Of a DNA stretch of 64,000 nucleotides, positions 41,310 to 51,370 are shown one piece after another. The notes beneath the pieces are model-generated. The model saw nothing but the letters and a program-made list of their open reading frames with translations, ran no database searches and was not told where the DNA came from. A program made the position numbers and the translations under genes. Each line of letters begins with the position of its first letter. The stretch's first letter is position 1. The stretch is from Pollutimonas sp035515055 (GTDB lineage Bacteria > Pseudomonadota > Gammaproteobacteria > Burkholderiales > Burkholderiaceae_B). The stretch covers positions 1 through 64,000 of the forward strand of contig DATJBV010000077.1 in the NCBI GenBank assembly GCA_035515055.1. Reading direction: 5' to 3'.

Positions 41310-42518
41310 ATGAATCCTCGATTAAGTGCCCTGCACCCCTATCCCTTCGAGAAGCTCAGGCATCTTCTTGCGCAGGCCCAGGCACCATCACCCGATCTTC
41401 TCCCGATCAATCTTTCGATTGGGGAACCGAAGCACCCCACCCCACCGCTGATCGTTGCCGCCATGGGCAAAGCCATGGATGGGCTGTCCGTTTATCCGCC
41501 CACCAAAGGCGACGCCGCACTGCGCAACGGAATCGCCGATTGGATAGCACGGCGCTATGAAATTGCGCGTCCCGATCCCGACACCCAGGTGCTTCCCGCG
41601 TTGGGGTCGCGCGAAGCGCTATTTGCGTTCGCGCAGACGGTAATCAATCCGGACGCCGGGGCGCTGGTCGTGTGCCCCAATCCGTTCTATCAGATCTACG
41701 AAGGCGCGGCATTGCTCGCCGGTGCCCAGCCGTGGTTCATCAATGCGGAGCCGCGCCTGAACTTTGGATACGATTGGAACGCGGTGCCCGCCGACGTGTG
41801 GCGCCGTACCCAGTTGTTGTTTGTATGCTCGCCGGGCAACCCGGCCGGCAACGTCATGGACCTGGACGAATGGCAACGGCTCTTCGCACTGTCGGATCAA
41901 TACGATTTTGTCATTGCATCCGACGAGTGCTATTCCGAAATTTACTTCGAAGATGGCAACAGGCCATTGGGCGGCATGCAGGCGGCAAGCCTGTTGGGTC
42001 GCAACAGCTTCCGCAACCTGGTGTGTTTTTCCAGTTTGTCCAAGCGTTCCAATGTGCCTGGCCTGCGCTCGGGCTTCGTCGCTGGCGACGCCGGGCTTAT
42101 CGGCAAATTTTTGTTATATCGCACCTATCACGGCAGCGCGATTAGTCCGGTCGTATCGGGCGCAAGCCTCGCGGCCTGGAACGATGAAGTCCATGTGGCG
42201 GCAAATCGCGCTTTGTATCACGCAAAATTCGATGCAGTGCTTCCGATCCTGCGGCCGCGGCTCGATGTTGGCCGCCCCGACGCCTCGTTCTACCTATGGG
42301 CCAAAACACCCTATGAAGACACCCGCTTCGTCCGCGACCTGTACACGGCTACCGCCGTCACGGCTTTGCCGGGAAGCTTCCTGGGGCGCGAGGCGCATGG
42401 CGTGAATCCTGGCGCCGGCCGCATTCGTCTTGCGCTGGTTGCCCCTCTTGAACAATGTGTAGAAGCGGCCCGGCGTATTGCCGGTTTTCTGGATCATCAC
42501 ACACGTCCACAGCCATAA
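41310..42518 (+). CDS. dapC: Succinyldiaminopimelate aminotransferase DapC
   Basis: A 402-residue class I/II PLP aminotransferase. It begins with PYPFEKLRHLL typical of DapC, and has NLSIGEPKHP near the start, the PGNPAGNVMDL cofactor region, and the PLP lysine in FSSLSKRSNVPGLRSGF. It makes the succinylated amino-keto intermediate in diaminopimelate/lysine synthesis. dapD and dapE follow, which settles the role. I use ATG 41310; an ATG eight codons upstream is the alternative, and neither has a clear RBS. Confidence 0.94.
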   Translation: MNPRLSALHPYPFEKLRHLLAQAQAPSPDLLPINLSIGEPKHPTPPLIVAAMGKAMDGLSVYPPTKGDAALRNGIADWIARRYEIARPDPDTQVLPALGSREALFAFAQTVINPDAGALVVCPNPFYQIYEGAALLAGAQPWFINAEPRLNFGYDWNAVPADVWRRTQLLFVCSPGNPAGNVMDLDEWQRLFALSDQYDFVIASDECYSEIYFEDGNRPLGGMQAASLLGRNSFRNLVCFSSLSKRSNVPGLRSGFVAGDAGLIGKFLLYRTYHGSAISPVVSGASLAAWNDEVHVAANRALYHAKFDAVLPILRPRLDVGRPDASFYLWAKTPYEDTRFVRDLYTATAVTALPGSFLGREAHGVNPGAGRIRLALVAPLEQCVEAARRIAGFLDHHTRPQP

Positions 42519-42530
42519 GAAGCCCTATTC

Positions 42531-43352
42531 ATGACTACCCAGGTACAGAACACAATTGAAGCCGCATGGGATATCCGAACGGAATTGTCCCCCACGTCCG
42601 GCCATGGCGAAATAGATGCGGCGGTCCAGGCCACGCTGACCGGTCTCGACACCGGCCGACTGCGCGTGGCCGAAAAACAAGGCACGACGTGGGTGGTCCA
42701 TCAATGGATCAAGAAGGCTGTCCTATTGTCATTTCGGCTTGCTGAAAACAAGCTGGCGGGCCAAGGCCCGCTGCAGTTCTTCGACAAGGTGGGCACCAAA
42801 TTTGAAAACTACGATGCCAACGATTTCGCCCAGGGAGGATTTCGAGTCGTCCCTCCAGCTGTCGCCCGCAGGGGAAGCTTTATCGGCAAGAATGTGGTCC
42901 TGATGCCCTCTTACGTGAATATCGGCGCCTACGTGGGCGAAGGCTCAATGATCGATACCTGGGCCACCGTAGGCTCATGCGCGCAAATCGGCAAGAATGT
43001 GCACTTGTCGGGCGGCGTCGGCATAGGCGGCGTGCTCGAGCCCCTGCAAGCCAATCCCACCATTATTGAAGATAATTGCTTCATCGGCGCGCGATCCGAG
43101 GTGGTCGAAGGCGTGATCGTCGAGGAAAATTCCGTGTTGGCCATGGGTGTCTTCCTTTCCCAAAGCACCAAGATCTACGATCGAAGCACGGGCGAAGTCA
43201 CCTATGGCCGCGTACCGTCGGGTTCGGTTGTCGTCCCCGGCTCGTTGCCGTCGGCCGATGGCAGTCACAGCCTGGCATGCGCCGTCATAGTGAAACGCGT
43301 CGACGCCCAGACCCGCGCTAAGACCAGCATCAACGACTTGCTGAGGGCATGA
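42531..43352 (+). CDS. dapD: Tetrahydrodipicolinate N-succinyltransferase DapD
   Basis: A 273-residue trimeric enzyme that succinylates tetrahydrodipicolinate. The central part is a left-handed beta-helix of hexapeptide repeats (IGKNVVLMPSYVNIGAYVG, then IGKNVHLSGGVGIGGVLEP), preceded by an alpha-helical N-terminal domain with GPLQFFDKV. Length is normal. It is 12 bases after dapC and overlaps dapE by 4 bases. Confidence 0.96.
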   Translation: MTTQVQNTIEAAWDIRTELSPTSGHGEIDAAVQATLTGLDTGRLRVAEKQGTTWVVHQWIKKAVLLSFRLAENKLAGQGPLQFFDKVGTKFENYDANDFAQGGFRVVPPAVARRGSFIGKNVVLMPSYVNIGAYVGEGSMIDTWATVGSCAQIGKNVHLSGGVGIGGVLEPLQANPTIIEDNCFIGARSEVVEGVIVEENSVLAMGVFLSQSTKIYDRSTGEVTYGRVPSGSVVVPGSLPSADGSHSLACAVIVKRVDAQTRAKTSINDLLRA

Positions 43353-44494
43353 TGCGGCAGTCCTCCGTCCTGGATCTGGCCAGGGACTTGATCGCCCGCC
43401 CCTCAGTAACGCCCGATGACCATGGCTGCCAGGATATGCTGGCGCGCCGTTTGGAACTCGCCGGATTTGTCTGTGAGCACATGATGTTCGGCAATGTGAC
43501 CAATCTTTGGGCGCGCCGCGGCACTGCCGCTCCATTGCTGGTGTTTGCCGGACATACCGATGTGGTGCCTACCGGCCCGCTCGATGACTGGGACAGCCCG
43601 CCCTTCGCGCCCACCGAGCGCGATGGGCGCCTGTACGGACGCGGCGCGGCCGACATGAAAAGTTCGATCGCGGCATTCGTGGTGGCTGCCGAAGAATTTG
43701 CAAGGGCGCATTCGTCTCACCGAGGATCGATTGCGCTGCTCATCACGGCCGACGAGGAAGGACCTTCCATCGAAGGCACGGTGCAGGTATGCCGGGAGCT
43801 CGCCCATCGCGGCGAACGGCTCGACTACTGCATCGTCGGCGAGCCGACATCGGTGGATGCCCTGGGCGATACCGTTAAGAACGGCAGGCGCGGCTCGCTG
43901 TCCGGCAGATTGACGATCAAGGGCAAGCAAGGTCATGTCGCGTATCCGCACCTGGCTCGGAATCCAGTGCATTTATTGGCCCCCGCCTTGGCTGAACTAA
44001 CGTCGGCCCACTGGGATGAAGGCAATGAATATTTCCCCGCAACGACGTTCCAGGTGTCGAACCTACATGCTGGAACAGGCGCGACGAACGTGATTCCAGG
44101 CACGGCGATCCTCGACTTCAATTTTCGATTTTCCACAGCCAGCACGCCTGAATCGCTAAGACAACGCGTGGCCGCGGCTCTGGACCGTCACGCCTTGGAC
44201 TATGATCTGGACTGGACGTTGGGCGGCGAACCCTTCTTGACGCCTGTCGGCGAACTAAGTGCGGCAATGTCTGCCGCCATCCAGGAAGAGACAGGCATTG
44301 CCACCCGGCTATCGACCACGGGAGGCACATCGGACGGCCGCTTCATTGCGAAAATTTGTCCGCAAGTGATCGAATTTGGTCCCATTAACGCCAGCATTCA
44401 TCAAGTCAACGAACATATCCGGCTGGATACGCTCGAGCCTTTGAAGAATATTTATCGCCGCACCCTCGAGCAGCTTCTGCTCGATCATGCCTGA
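43349..44494 (+). CDS. dapE: Succinyl-diaminopimelate desuccinylase DapE
   Basis: A 381-residue M20-family zinc hydrolase. Metal ligands and active site are in FAGHTDVVPTGPLDDW (His, Asp), GRGAADMKSS (bridging Asp), DEEGPSIEGT (Glu pair) and FGPINASIHQVNEH (C-terminal His). It removes succinate to give LL-diaminopimelate. ATG ATG at the start leaves a one-codon uncertainty; the 4-base overlap with dapD favours coupling. Confidence 0.96.
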   Translation: MMRQSSVLDLARDLIARPSVTPDDHGCQDMLARRLELAGFVCEHMMFGNVTNLWARRGTAAPLLVFAGHTDVVPTGPLDDWDSPPFAPTERDGRLYGRGAADMKSSIAAFVVAAEEFARAHSSHRGSIALLITADEEGPSIEGTVQVCRELAHRGERLDYCIVGEPTSVDALGDTVKNGRRGSLSGRLTIKGKQGHVAYPHLARNPVHLLAPALAELTSAHWDEGNEYFPATTFQVSNLHAGTGATNVIPGTAILDFNFRFSTASTPESLRQRVAAALDRHALDYDLDWTLGGEPFLTPVGELSAAMSAAIQEETGIATRLSTTGGTSDGRFIAKICPQVIEFGPINASIHQVNEHIRLDTLEPLKNIYRRTLEQLLLDHA

Positions 44495-44506
44495 CACGGA
44501 GGCCGC

Positions 44507-45403
44507 ATGTATTCCACCGCTTACCATGAGCTGATCACCCTGCGCGATTTACTGCGTTACACCGTTAGCCAGTTCAATGCGTCACAGTTGGCGTTCGGAC
44601 ACGGCAGCGACAACGCCTGGGACGAAGCCGCCTACCTGCTGCTGCATACGCTCCACCTGCCGCTAGACACACTGGAACCTTTCCTGGATGCCCGCGTTCT
44701 CCCCGAAGAACGCGAGCGCTTCCTGAAACTGGTCGAACGCCGCCAGACCGAACGCGTGCCGGTCGCGTACCTTACCGGGGAAGCATGGCTCCAGGGCCAC
44801 CGCTTTATCGTGGACCAACGAGTCATCGTGCCGCGCTCGCCGATTTCGGAATTGCTGGCCGACGGACTAAGCCCCTGGATCGCCAACCCGTTAGACATCG
44901 AGTTCGTCCTGGACCTGTGCACCGGTTCGGGATGCCTGGCCGTGCTGGCCGCGCTGGAGTTCGAAAACGCCCAAGTCGACGCTGTGGATTTGTCGGAACA
45001 TGCGCTGGAAATCGCCGACCAGAATATCGAACAGTCCGGCCTGGATGGCCGCATTACCACTCATCGCAGCGACTTGTTCGACCAACTGCCGCATTGCGAA
45101 TACCAGCTTATTATCTGCAATCCGCCTTACGTGAACAATCACTCAATGGAGGCATTGCCGCCGGAGTATCGGCACGAACCTACCATGGCATTGGCTGGCG
45201 GCGAAGACGGCATGGACCTCGTGCGCCGGCTGTTGCGCTCGGCACCCGAGTTCATGGCGCCCGATGGAATACTGGTACTCGAAATAGGTAACGAATACGA
45301 AAATTTCATTGCGGCGTTTCCCGATCTGGATCCGATTTGGCTAAGCACTGAAAATGCCGAGGACCAGATCGTCCTGCTGACGCGGGATCAATTGGCCTCG
45401 TGA
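44507..45403 (+). CDS. prmB: Ribosomal protein L3 glutamine methyltransferase PrmB
   Basis: A 298-residue methyltransferase. The SAM site is VLDLCTGSGCLAVLAAL, and the glutamine-methylating signature NPPY is in IICNPPYVNN. The N-terminal helical region (YHELITLRDLLRY, AFGHGSDNAWDEA) matches PrmB rather than PrmC. It methylates a glutamine of ribosomal protein L3. The stop overlaps the ABC-F gene start (GTGA). Confidence 0.93.
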   Translation: MYSTAYHELITLRDLLRYTVSQFNASQLAFGHGSDNAWDEAAYLLLHTLHLPLDTLEPFLDARVLPEERERFLKLVERRQTERVPVAYLTGEAWLQGHRFIVDQRVIVPRSPISELLADGLSPWIANPLDIEFVLDLCTGSGCLAVLAALEFENAQVDAVDLSEHALEIADQNIEQSGLDGRITTHRSDLFDQLPHCEYQLIICNPPYVNNHSMEALPPEYRHEPTMALAGGEDGMDLVRRLLRSAPEFMAPDGILVLEIGNEYENFIAAFPDLDPIWLSTENAEDQIVLLTRDQLAS

Positions 45404-47328
45404 TACGCGCTACCGGTTTAACCCTTCGTCGCGGGGCGAAGGTCCTCCTCGACAGCACTGATTTTGTCATCAATCCTGGCGAACGCGTCGGCATTGTCGG
45501 CAAGAATGGCGCAGGAAAATCCACATTGTTCGCCTTGTTGCAAGGCCGCCTCGATCTTGACGCCGGCTCGCTTTTTATGCCGGCCGGGTGGCGTATCGCA
45601 AGCGTCGAGCAAGAGATCAGCCACAACCAACTTGCCGCGCGCGAGTTCGTCATCGATGGCGATACCAATCTGCGCGCCATACAACACGAACGCGCCGTCA
45701 CCCCCGACACCAACGGACAACGAATCGCCGAGCTGGAGTCCGCCCTCATCGAGGCGGACGCATGGAGCGCCCCATCGCGCGCTGAACAATTGCTGGCCGG
45801 GCTTGGCTTCGCGCCGGATCAGTGGCTGGCTCCGGTCAACAGCTTTTCGGGGGGCTGGCAGATGCGGCTGGCCCTGGCCCGCGCCCTGATGGCGCCATCC
45901 GAATTGCTATTGCTGGATGAGCCTACCAACCACCTGGATCTGGATGCCATGTTGTGGCTGGAGCGGTGGCTGGGCGCCTACGAGGGCACCGTCCTGCTCA
46001 TTTCGCACGATACCGAGTTCCTGGATGCGGTCGCCAAGACAATCCTGCACTTCGACCAGGGCAAACTTGTGCGCTACCGCGGCGGCTACGAAGACTTTCT
46101 TACGCAGCGTGCCGAGCGCATGCGGCAAAGCCATATTGCCTGGGACCGGCAAACGCGCGAGGCCGCCCGGCTACAGGGCTTTATCGATAGATTCAAGGCC
46201 AAGGCGACCAAGGCCAAACAAGCGCAAAGCCGGGTCAAGGCATTGGCGCGCATGGAGGTGCTGGCGCCGCTCCAGGCGGAATCGGGGATCGACATCCGCA
46301 TCCCTACGCCCGACAGCATGCCAGACCCCTTGCTCGTGCTGGACAAGATCTCGACGGGGTACAAGAACCCGGATGGCACCAGCAAAACCATACTGCGCGA
46401 CGTCCAGTTGATGGTCCGAGGCGGCGACCGCATCGGTGTGCTTGGCGTCAATGGCGCGGGCAAAAGTACGCTCATCAAGACCTTAGCCGAAGAGCTCCCT
46501 ACGCTGGCCGGGGAGCGACGCGCCTCGAAAGGCCTGGAGATCGGTTACTTCGCCCAGCATCAGCTCGATATGCTTGATCTGGAATCCACACCGCTGCAAC
46601 ATTTGATGCGAATAGCGCCCACGACGCGCGAGCAGGAACTACGCAATTACCTGGGTGGATTCGGCTTCGGCGGCGATACCGTCAACAGCAAGGTCGCCCC
46701 CATGTCGGGCGGCGAGAAAGCCCGTCTGGCGTTGTCGCTAATTGTTTGGCAGAAACCGAATCTCTTGCTGCTCGACGAGCCCAGCAATCACCTGGACGTC
46801 GATACCCGTGAAGCGCTGGCGACGGCGCTGGCTGAATTCGCCGGAAGCGTCCTGCTTGTATCGCACGACAGGCATTTGCTGCGCACCACGGTCGACAGCT
46901 TCTGGATCGTCGCCGATGGCCAGGTGCATGAATTCGATGGCGACCTGGAAGATTACCGAGACTGGCTGACCGCCCGTAGCGCGACCCTGCGGGCCGAAGC
47001 TCGAAACGGCGCGGCCGTTGGTCAACCGGAGGCGGCTGGTGTCGATCGCAAGGCTCAACGCCGGCTCGAAGCCGAAGAGCGGCAGCGTTTGGGCGCCCTA
47101 CGCAAGCCGCTGGAAAACCAGCTGACGAAGGTCGAGACCGAAATGGAAAAGGCTGGTCAGCGCCTTACAGCTCTGGATGCGCTGATCGCCGACCCCGACT
47201 TCTATTCGGAAGCCCGCCGAGACGAACGCATCAAGCTGCTGAGCGAGCATGGTGAGCTTGTCAAAAGGCACGGCGCGCTTGAAGAGCAATGGCTGGAACT
47301 GCACGAACAGCTGGAAGCGCTTGTATAG
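45400..47328 (+). CDS. yheS: ABC-F family ATPase, YheS type
   Basis: A 642-residue soluble protein with two ABC domains and no membrane segments. Domain 1 has GKNGAGKST, FSGGWQMRLALARAL and LLLDEPTNHLDLDA; domain 2 has GVNGAGKST, MSGGEKARLALSLIV and LLLDEPSNHLDVDT. The linker SRVKALARMEVLAPLQ between them and a charged C-terminal coiled coil (about 550-642) match YheS. ABC-F proteins act on the ribosomal E site. The start is GTG 45400, coupled to prmB. Confidence 0.93.
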   Translation: MIRATGLTLRRGAKVLLDSTDFVINPGERVGIVGKNGAGKSTLFALLQGRLDLDAGSLFMPAGWRIASVEQEISHNQLAAREFVIDGDTNLRAIQHERAVTPDTNGQRIAELESALIEADAWSAPSRAEQLLAGLGFAPDQWLAPVNSFSGGWQMRLALARALMAPSELLLLDEPTNHLDLDAMLWLERWLGAYEGTVLLISHDTEFLDAVAKTILHFDQGKLVRYRGGYEDFLTQRAERMRQSHIAWDRQTREAARLQGFIDRFKAKATKAKQAQSRVKALARMEVLAPLQAESGIDIRIPTPDSMPDPLLVLDKISTGYKNPDGTSKTILRDVQLMVRGGDRIGVLGVNGAGKSTLIKTLAEELPTLAGERRASKGLEIGYFAQHQLDMLDLESTPLQHLMRIAPTTREQELRNYLGGFGFGGDTVNSKVAPMSGGEKARLALSLIVWQKPNLLLLDEPSNHLDVDTREALATALAEFAGSVLLVSHDRHLLRTTVDSFWIVADGQVHEFDGDLEDYRDWLTARSATLRAEARNGAAVGQPEAAGVDRKAQRRLEAEERQRLGALRKPLENQLTKVETEMEKAGQRLTALDALIADPDFYSEARRDERIKLLSEHGELVKRHGALEEQWLELHEQLEALV

Positions 47329-47335
47329 TTGGTGC

Positions 47336-48466
47336 CTAGCTGTAAAAAATAATGGCATCGCGCAAACTATTGCCCGAAGCCAGATGATCGAATCCCTCGT
47401 TGACCTGATCCAACGTAAAGGATTTACCCATTAGCTGGTCGACAGGGAGCCGTCCAGCCTTATACAAATCGATATACCGGGTGATGTCGATGGCCGGCAC
47501 GCCTGACCCCAAATAGCTGCCACGTATCTCGCGCTCTTCACCCACCATCTGGGACAGCGACAACGGGAAGCTGAACTTCGGGTTGGGCAAGCCGGACGTT
47601 ACCGTGACACCGCCTCGGCGCGTCAGTTTGTAGGCCATCTCGAATGCCGCGACGGCACCCGCCATATCGAAGCCGTAGTCGACCTTTCCGCCCGCCATGT
47701 CGAACAGATCGGCATCGGTTTTGATGCTCTTGGGATTAACGACGTGGGTAGCGCCCAGCTTTTTGGCCAGGGCCAGCTTTTCATCGCTGAGATCGATGGC
47801 GACAACGCGGCGCGCGCCGCCCGCGACAGCGGCCAGCAAGGCGCTAAGCCCTACCCCGCCCATGCCCACGACGGCGGCCGTATCGCCGACTTTGATTTTG
47901 GCACGGTTGATCACGGCGCCGGCGCCGGTCAGGACGGCACATCCGAACAATGCGGCCTCGCGGTGACTGATGTCCACATTCACCTTCACACAAGACCGGC
48001 GCGACACCACGGCGTAGTCCGCAAAGCACGAGATGCCCGTGTGATGGTTCAAGTACTCATCGCCGATATGCAGTCGGCGATCGCCCCCGAGCAAGGTGCC
48101 GTTCGTATTGGCGACCGCGCCGGGTTCGCACAAGGCGGGCCTGCCGTCCATGCATGGGTTGCAGCATCCACAGCTCGGCACAAATACCATGACCACATGA
48201 TCTCCCGCCCTGAGGTCGGAGACCCCCGCGCCGACGTCGACGACTTCAGCGGACGATTCATGGCCGAGCACGATGGGCACGCCCCGTGGCCGGTCGCCAT
48301 TAATGACCGACAGGTCGGAATGGCATAGGCCGGCTGCATGTACCTTGACCAAGACCTCGCCAAAGCCGGGCGGGTCGAGCTCGACCTGCGTGATGTGCAG
48401 CGGCTTGCTGTCGGCATAGGGGGCGGGCAATCCAACTTCCCGCAAAAGCGCGGCGTTGATTTTCAT
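47336..48466 (-). CDS. Zinc-dependent alcohol dehydrogenase, MDR family
   Basis: A 376-residue enzyme. Catalytic zinc ligands are in AAGLCHSDLS (Cys) and LGHESSAEVV (His, Glu); the structural zinc lobe has CGCCNPCMDGRPALC. The coenzyme domain has VVGMGGVGLSALLAAVAGGA with an acidic residue after the next strand (VVAIDLS), favouring NAD. It oxidises an alcohol to an aldehyde. It is the last gene of the leftward block that also encodes an SDR, an aldehyde dehydrogenase and an ABC importer, and converges with the ABC-F gene, 7 bases away. Confidence 0.93.
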   Translation of the reverse strand: MKINAALLREVGLPAPYADSKPLHITQVELDPPGFGEVLVKVHAAGLCHSDLSVINGDRPRGVPIVLGHESSAEVVDVGAGVSDLRAGDHVVMVFVPSCGCCNPCMDGRPALCEPGAVANTNGTLLGGDRRLHIGDEYLNHHTGISCFADYAVVSRRSCVKVNVDISHREAALFGCAVLTGAGAVINRAKIKVGDTAAVVGMGGVGLSALLAAVAGGARRVVAIDLSDEKLALAKKLGATHVVNPKSIKTDADLFDMAGGKVDYGFDMAGAVAAFEMAYKLTRRGGVTVTSGLPNPKFSFPLSLSQMVGEEREIRGSYLGSGVPAIDITRYIDLYKAGRLPVDQLMGKSFTLDQVNEGFDHLASGNSLRDAIIFYS

Positions 48467-48475
48467 GGGAACCCC

Positions 48476-49228
48476 TTAGATGGTACGGCCGCCATCGACC
48501 GGAAACTCGACTCCGGTGATGAACTCGGCGGCGTCGCTGCCAAGAAACAAGGCGGCGGCTGCAACGTCGGACGGTTGGCAGAACCGGCCCAGCGGGATGG
48601 AGGAAACGAATTTCGCGCGGTTCTCTGGCGTGTCGGGCAGGCCCATGAAAAGCTCGAACATGCCCGTAATGCCCATGACCGGGCAGATTGCGTTGACCCG
48701 GATGTTATCAGGACCCAATTCGACGGCCATGGACTTGGATAATAAGTTGACCGCCCCTTTGGTGGCGTTGTACCAGCTTAGGCCAGGACGGGGACGTATC
48801 CCCGCGGTCGAACCGATGTTCAAGATGACGCCCTTGCCCTGCGCGCGCATGACGGGAACGACGGCATGAGTCATGTAGTAGATCGATTTCACGTTCGTAG
48901 CGAACAGGCGGTCGAACATATCTTCATCGACATCGAGCATGGGCTGGTTCTTGTGCGTGATCGCGGCATTGTTTACGACGATATCGATCGAACCGAACTC
49001 GGCTTGGCAGGCTTGTACCAGCTTATTGACGTCGTTGCGGTTGGCGACATCCACTTTCAGCGCCAGCGCGACACTGCCGATCTCGCTGGCCACCCTGTCG
49101 GCGGCGTCTTTGTTGATATCGGCGATAACGACTTTGGCCCCTTCTTTTGCGTACAGTTTGGCAATACCTTCTCCGAATCCGCTGCCCGAACCGGTGATGA
49201 TCGCGACTTTATTTTCTAGTTGACCCAT
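48476..49228 (-). CDS. Short-chain dehydrogenase/reductase, FabG-like
   Basis: A 250-residue SDR oxidoreductase. The cofactor site is GSGSGFGEGIAKLY, with VVIADIN following the second strand (acidic residue, NAD preference). Catalytic Ser is in NIGSTAGIRP and Tyr-x3-Lys in SWYNATKGAVN. The C-terminal DVAAAALFLGSDAAEFITG is standard. Position between alcohol and aldehyde dehydrogenases suggests it handles a hydroxyl group of the same substrate. Confidence 0.93.
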   Translation of the reverse strand: MGQLENKVAIITGSGSGFGEGIAKLYAKEGAKVVIADINKDAADRVASEIGSVALALKVDVANRNDVNKLVQACQAEFGSIDIVVNNAAITHKNQPMLDVDEDMFDRLFATNVKSIYYMTHAVVPVMRAQGKGVILNIGSTAGIRPRPGLSWYNATKGAVNLLSKSMAVELGPDNIRVNAICPVMGITGMFELFMGLPDTPENRAKFVSSIPLGRFCQPSDVAAAALFLGSDAAEFITGVEFPVDGGRTI

Positions 49229-49250
49229 TATTTTCTCCCCGCCGTTGTTG

Positions 49251-50687
49251 TTATTCGCCGTAAAACTGCACGATGGTCTTGGTTGTGCTCATTTCCTCGA
49301 GCGCGACAAAACCCTTCTCGCGGCCGTGGCCGCTTTTCTTGACACCACCGAATGGCAACTCCACGCCGCCGCCGGCGCCGAAGCCGTTGATGTAGACCTG
49401 GCCGCATTTCATGCCGCGCGCCACTCGCTGCTGACGTCCGCCGTTCTCGGTCCAGACCGCGCCCAGCAGGCCGTAATCGGTCGCATTGGAAAGACGAATC
49501 GCCTCGTCCTCATTGTCGAACGGGACTGCCACGAGCACCGGTCCGAAGATTTCCTGGCACAGAAGATCGCTCGAATGGTCCGGCGCACTGAACAAGGTAG
49601 GCTTGACGAAATAGCCGCCCTCCGGAACATCGTCGGCGACTCCGCCCTCGGCAAGGACCTTCAATCCCTCGGCCAGCCCTTTGGCAATAAAACGATTGAC
49701 GCGATCGTACTGGTCCTTGTTCACGACCGGACCGCAGGATAAATCCATTTCCGGCGTACCGGCGCGCGTCTTGGCGAATTCCTTGCCCACTTCCGCCATG
49801 AAATCGTCGTAGATATCGCGTTGCACCAGCAGGCGGCTGCCGGCCGTGCAGGTTTGCCCTGTGTTGTGGACGATGCCCTTAACGATGGCGGGGATGGCGA
49901 GCTTGTAATTGGCATCATTGAAGACAATATGCGCCGACTTTCCCCCAAGCTCCAGCACACACTTGACCGCATTCAAGGCCGCAGCTTGCTGGATCAACAC
50001 ACCGACTTCGTTGGAACCGGTAAACGTAACGAAGTTGATGCCAGGATGACGGGACAGGCTGGCCCCTGCCTCTTCGCCCAGGCCGGTGACAACGTTCAGC
50101 GCGCCAGGCGGGAAGCCGACGTCGAGCGCCAATTGAGCCACGCGGATGATGGAAAGGCAGGCGTCCTCGGCCGGCTTGACCACGGCGGCATTGCCCATGG
50201 CCAACGCCGGCGCCACGCTGCGGCCAAACATCTGGGCGGGATAATTCCAGGGAATGATGTGCGCCGTGACGCCCAATGGCTCGCGGATGACCTGCACCGC
50301 GTAGTTGGCCTGGTAAGGTATCGTTTCGCCATGAACCTTGTCGGCGGCGGCGCCATAAAATTCGAAATAGCGCGCCAATACCGTGACGTCGGCGCGAGAA
50401 GTCGAGATAGGCTTGCCGGTATCTTTGGATTCCAGTTGCGCCAGCTCTTCGTGGTGTTCCAGAACGCTCGCGCTCAGACGCTGCAACAGCCTGCCCCGGT
50501 CCAGCGCCGTCAGCTTGCCCCACTCGCCTTCCAGCGCCCGGTGCGCCGCCTTCACCGCCGCGTCAACATCCGCCTCCTGTCCGCGGGGTATCGTCGTAAA
50601 AACCTGTCCATCCGCCGGAGAGAAGACGTCGATCGTGCGGCCGTCGAGCGCTTCCACCTGCTTTCCATCAATAATCATATAAGTCAT
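49251..50687 (-). CDS. NAD(P)-dependent aldehyde dehydrogenase
   Basis: A 478-residue aldehyde dehydrogenase. The general-base glutamate is in LELGGKSAHIVF, the catalytic cysteine in NTGQTCTAGSRLL, the cofactor asparagine in IIPWNYPAQM, and FGPVLVAVPFDNEDEAI near the end is typical. It converts an aldehyde, perhaps the product of the adjacent alcohol dehydrogenase, to an acid. It lies 22 bases from the SDR gene and 22 bases after the LivF-type ATPase gene, and is likely in one operon. Confidence 0.94.
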   Translation of the reverse strand: MTYMIIDGKQVEALDGRTIDVFSPADGQVFTTIPRGQEADVDAAVKAAHRALEGEWGKLTALDRGRLLQRLSASVLEHHEELAQLESKDTGKPISTSRADVTVLARYFEFYGAAADKVHGETIPYQANYAVQVIREPLGVTAHIIPWNYPAQMFGRSVAPALAMGNAAVVKPAEDACLSIIRVAQLALDVGFPPGALNVVTGLGEEAGASLSRHPGINFVTFTGSNEVGVLIQQAAALNAVKCVLELGGKSAHIVFNDANYKLAIPAIVKGIVHNTGQTCTAGSRLLVQRDIYDDFMAEVGKEFAKTRAGTPEMDLSCGPVVNKDQYDRVNRFIAKGLAEGLKVLAEGGVADDVPEGGYFVKPTLFSAPDHSSDLLCQEIFGPVLVAVPFDNEDEAIRLSNATDYGLLGAVWTENGGRQQRVARGMKCGQVYINGFGAGGGVELPFGGVKKSGHGREKGFVALEEMSTTKTIVQFYGE

Positions 50688-50709
50688 CGTTTTTTGCCTC
50701 CAAGAATTA

Positions 50710-51366
50710 TTAGTTAAGTACGATGGAGCCGCGCTCTATCGTCCAGATTTGATCGGGGATATCGCCCAGCAACTTTACATTCGACTCGGTAATGACTATG
50801 CAGATGTCTGGCTGCAAGTCTTTGAGCCGGCCCACTGCCTCGGCGTATTCGTGTCCCAGCTTGGGCGCCAGTCCCTGGAAAGGCTCGTCGAGCATCAGAA
50901 GGCGCGTGCCCACCATAACCGCGCGCCCAAGCGCTACCATCTTGCCCTGTCCACCCGAAAGCGCGGAGCCAGACCGTTTCAGCATAGATTCAAGCTGAGG
51001 CGTCACCGTCAGGACGGTCTGCAAGCGGGCGTCGATTTCCGCATTGGTTTGACCCTGGACCTCGCAAGGGAGGCGCAGATTCTCTTCAACCGTCATGGTC
51101 GGGAAGATGACACGATCCTCGGGCGCATACCCCACCTTGAGCGCTGCGCGCGCATGTCCCGGGAGACGATGGAGCTCGGCTCCGTCGAAAATGATCTCAC
51201 CGGACCTGAGCTTGGTCAGGCCCATGATGGTGCGCAGCAACGTCGTCTTTCCGGCGCCGTTCCTACCCACGATCCCGATGGTTTTGGATCTATCGAAGCT
51301 GGCTGTCACGTCGCGCAAAATGCGATTGCCTGCCAGGTCCACGTTTACGTTGGATAACTTGAGCAT
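50710..51366 (-). CDS. ABC transporter ATP-binding protein, LivF type
   Basis: A 218-residue ATPase with Walker A GRNGAGKTT, signature ALSGGQGKMVALGRAV and Walker B LLMLDEPFQGLAP, of the HAAT (branched-chain amino acid) class. It pairs with the LivG-type ATPase gene 4 bases upstream. The permease genes are also present; a binding protein gene is not. Confidence 0.93.
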   Translation of the reverse strand: MLKLSNVNVDLAGNRILRDVTASFDRSKTIGIVGRNGAGKTTLLRTIMGLTKLRSGEIIFDGAELHRLPGHARAALKVGYAPEDRVIFPTMTVEENLRLPCEVQGQTNAEIDARLQTVLTVTPQLESMLKRSGSALSGGQGKMVALGRAVMVGTRLLMLDEPFQGLAPKLGHEYAEAVGRLKDLQPDICIVITESNVKLLGDIPDQIWTIERGSIVLN

Positions 51367-51370
51367 TGAG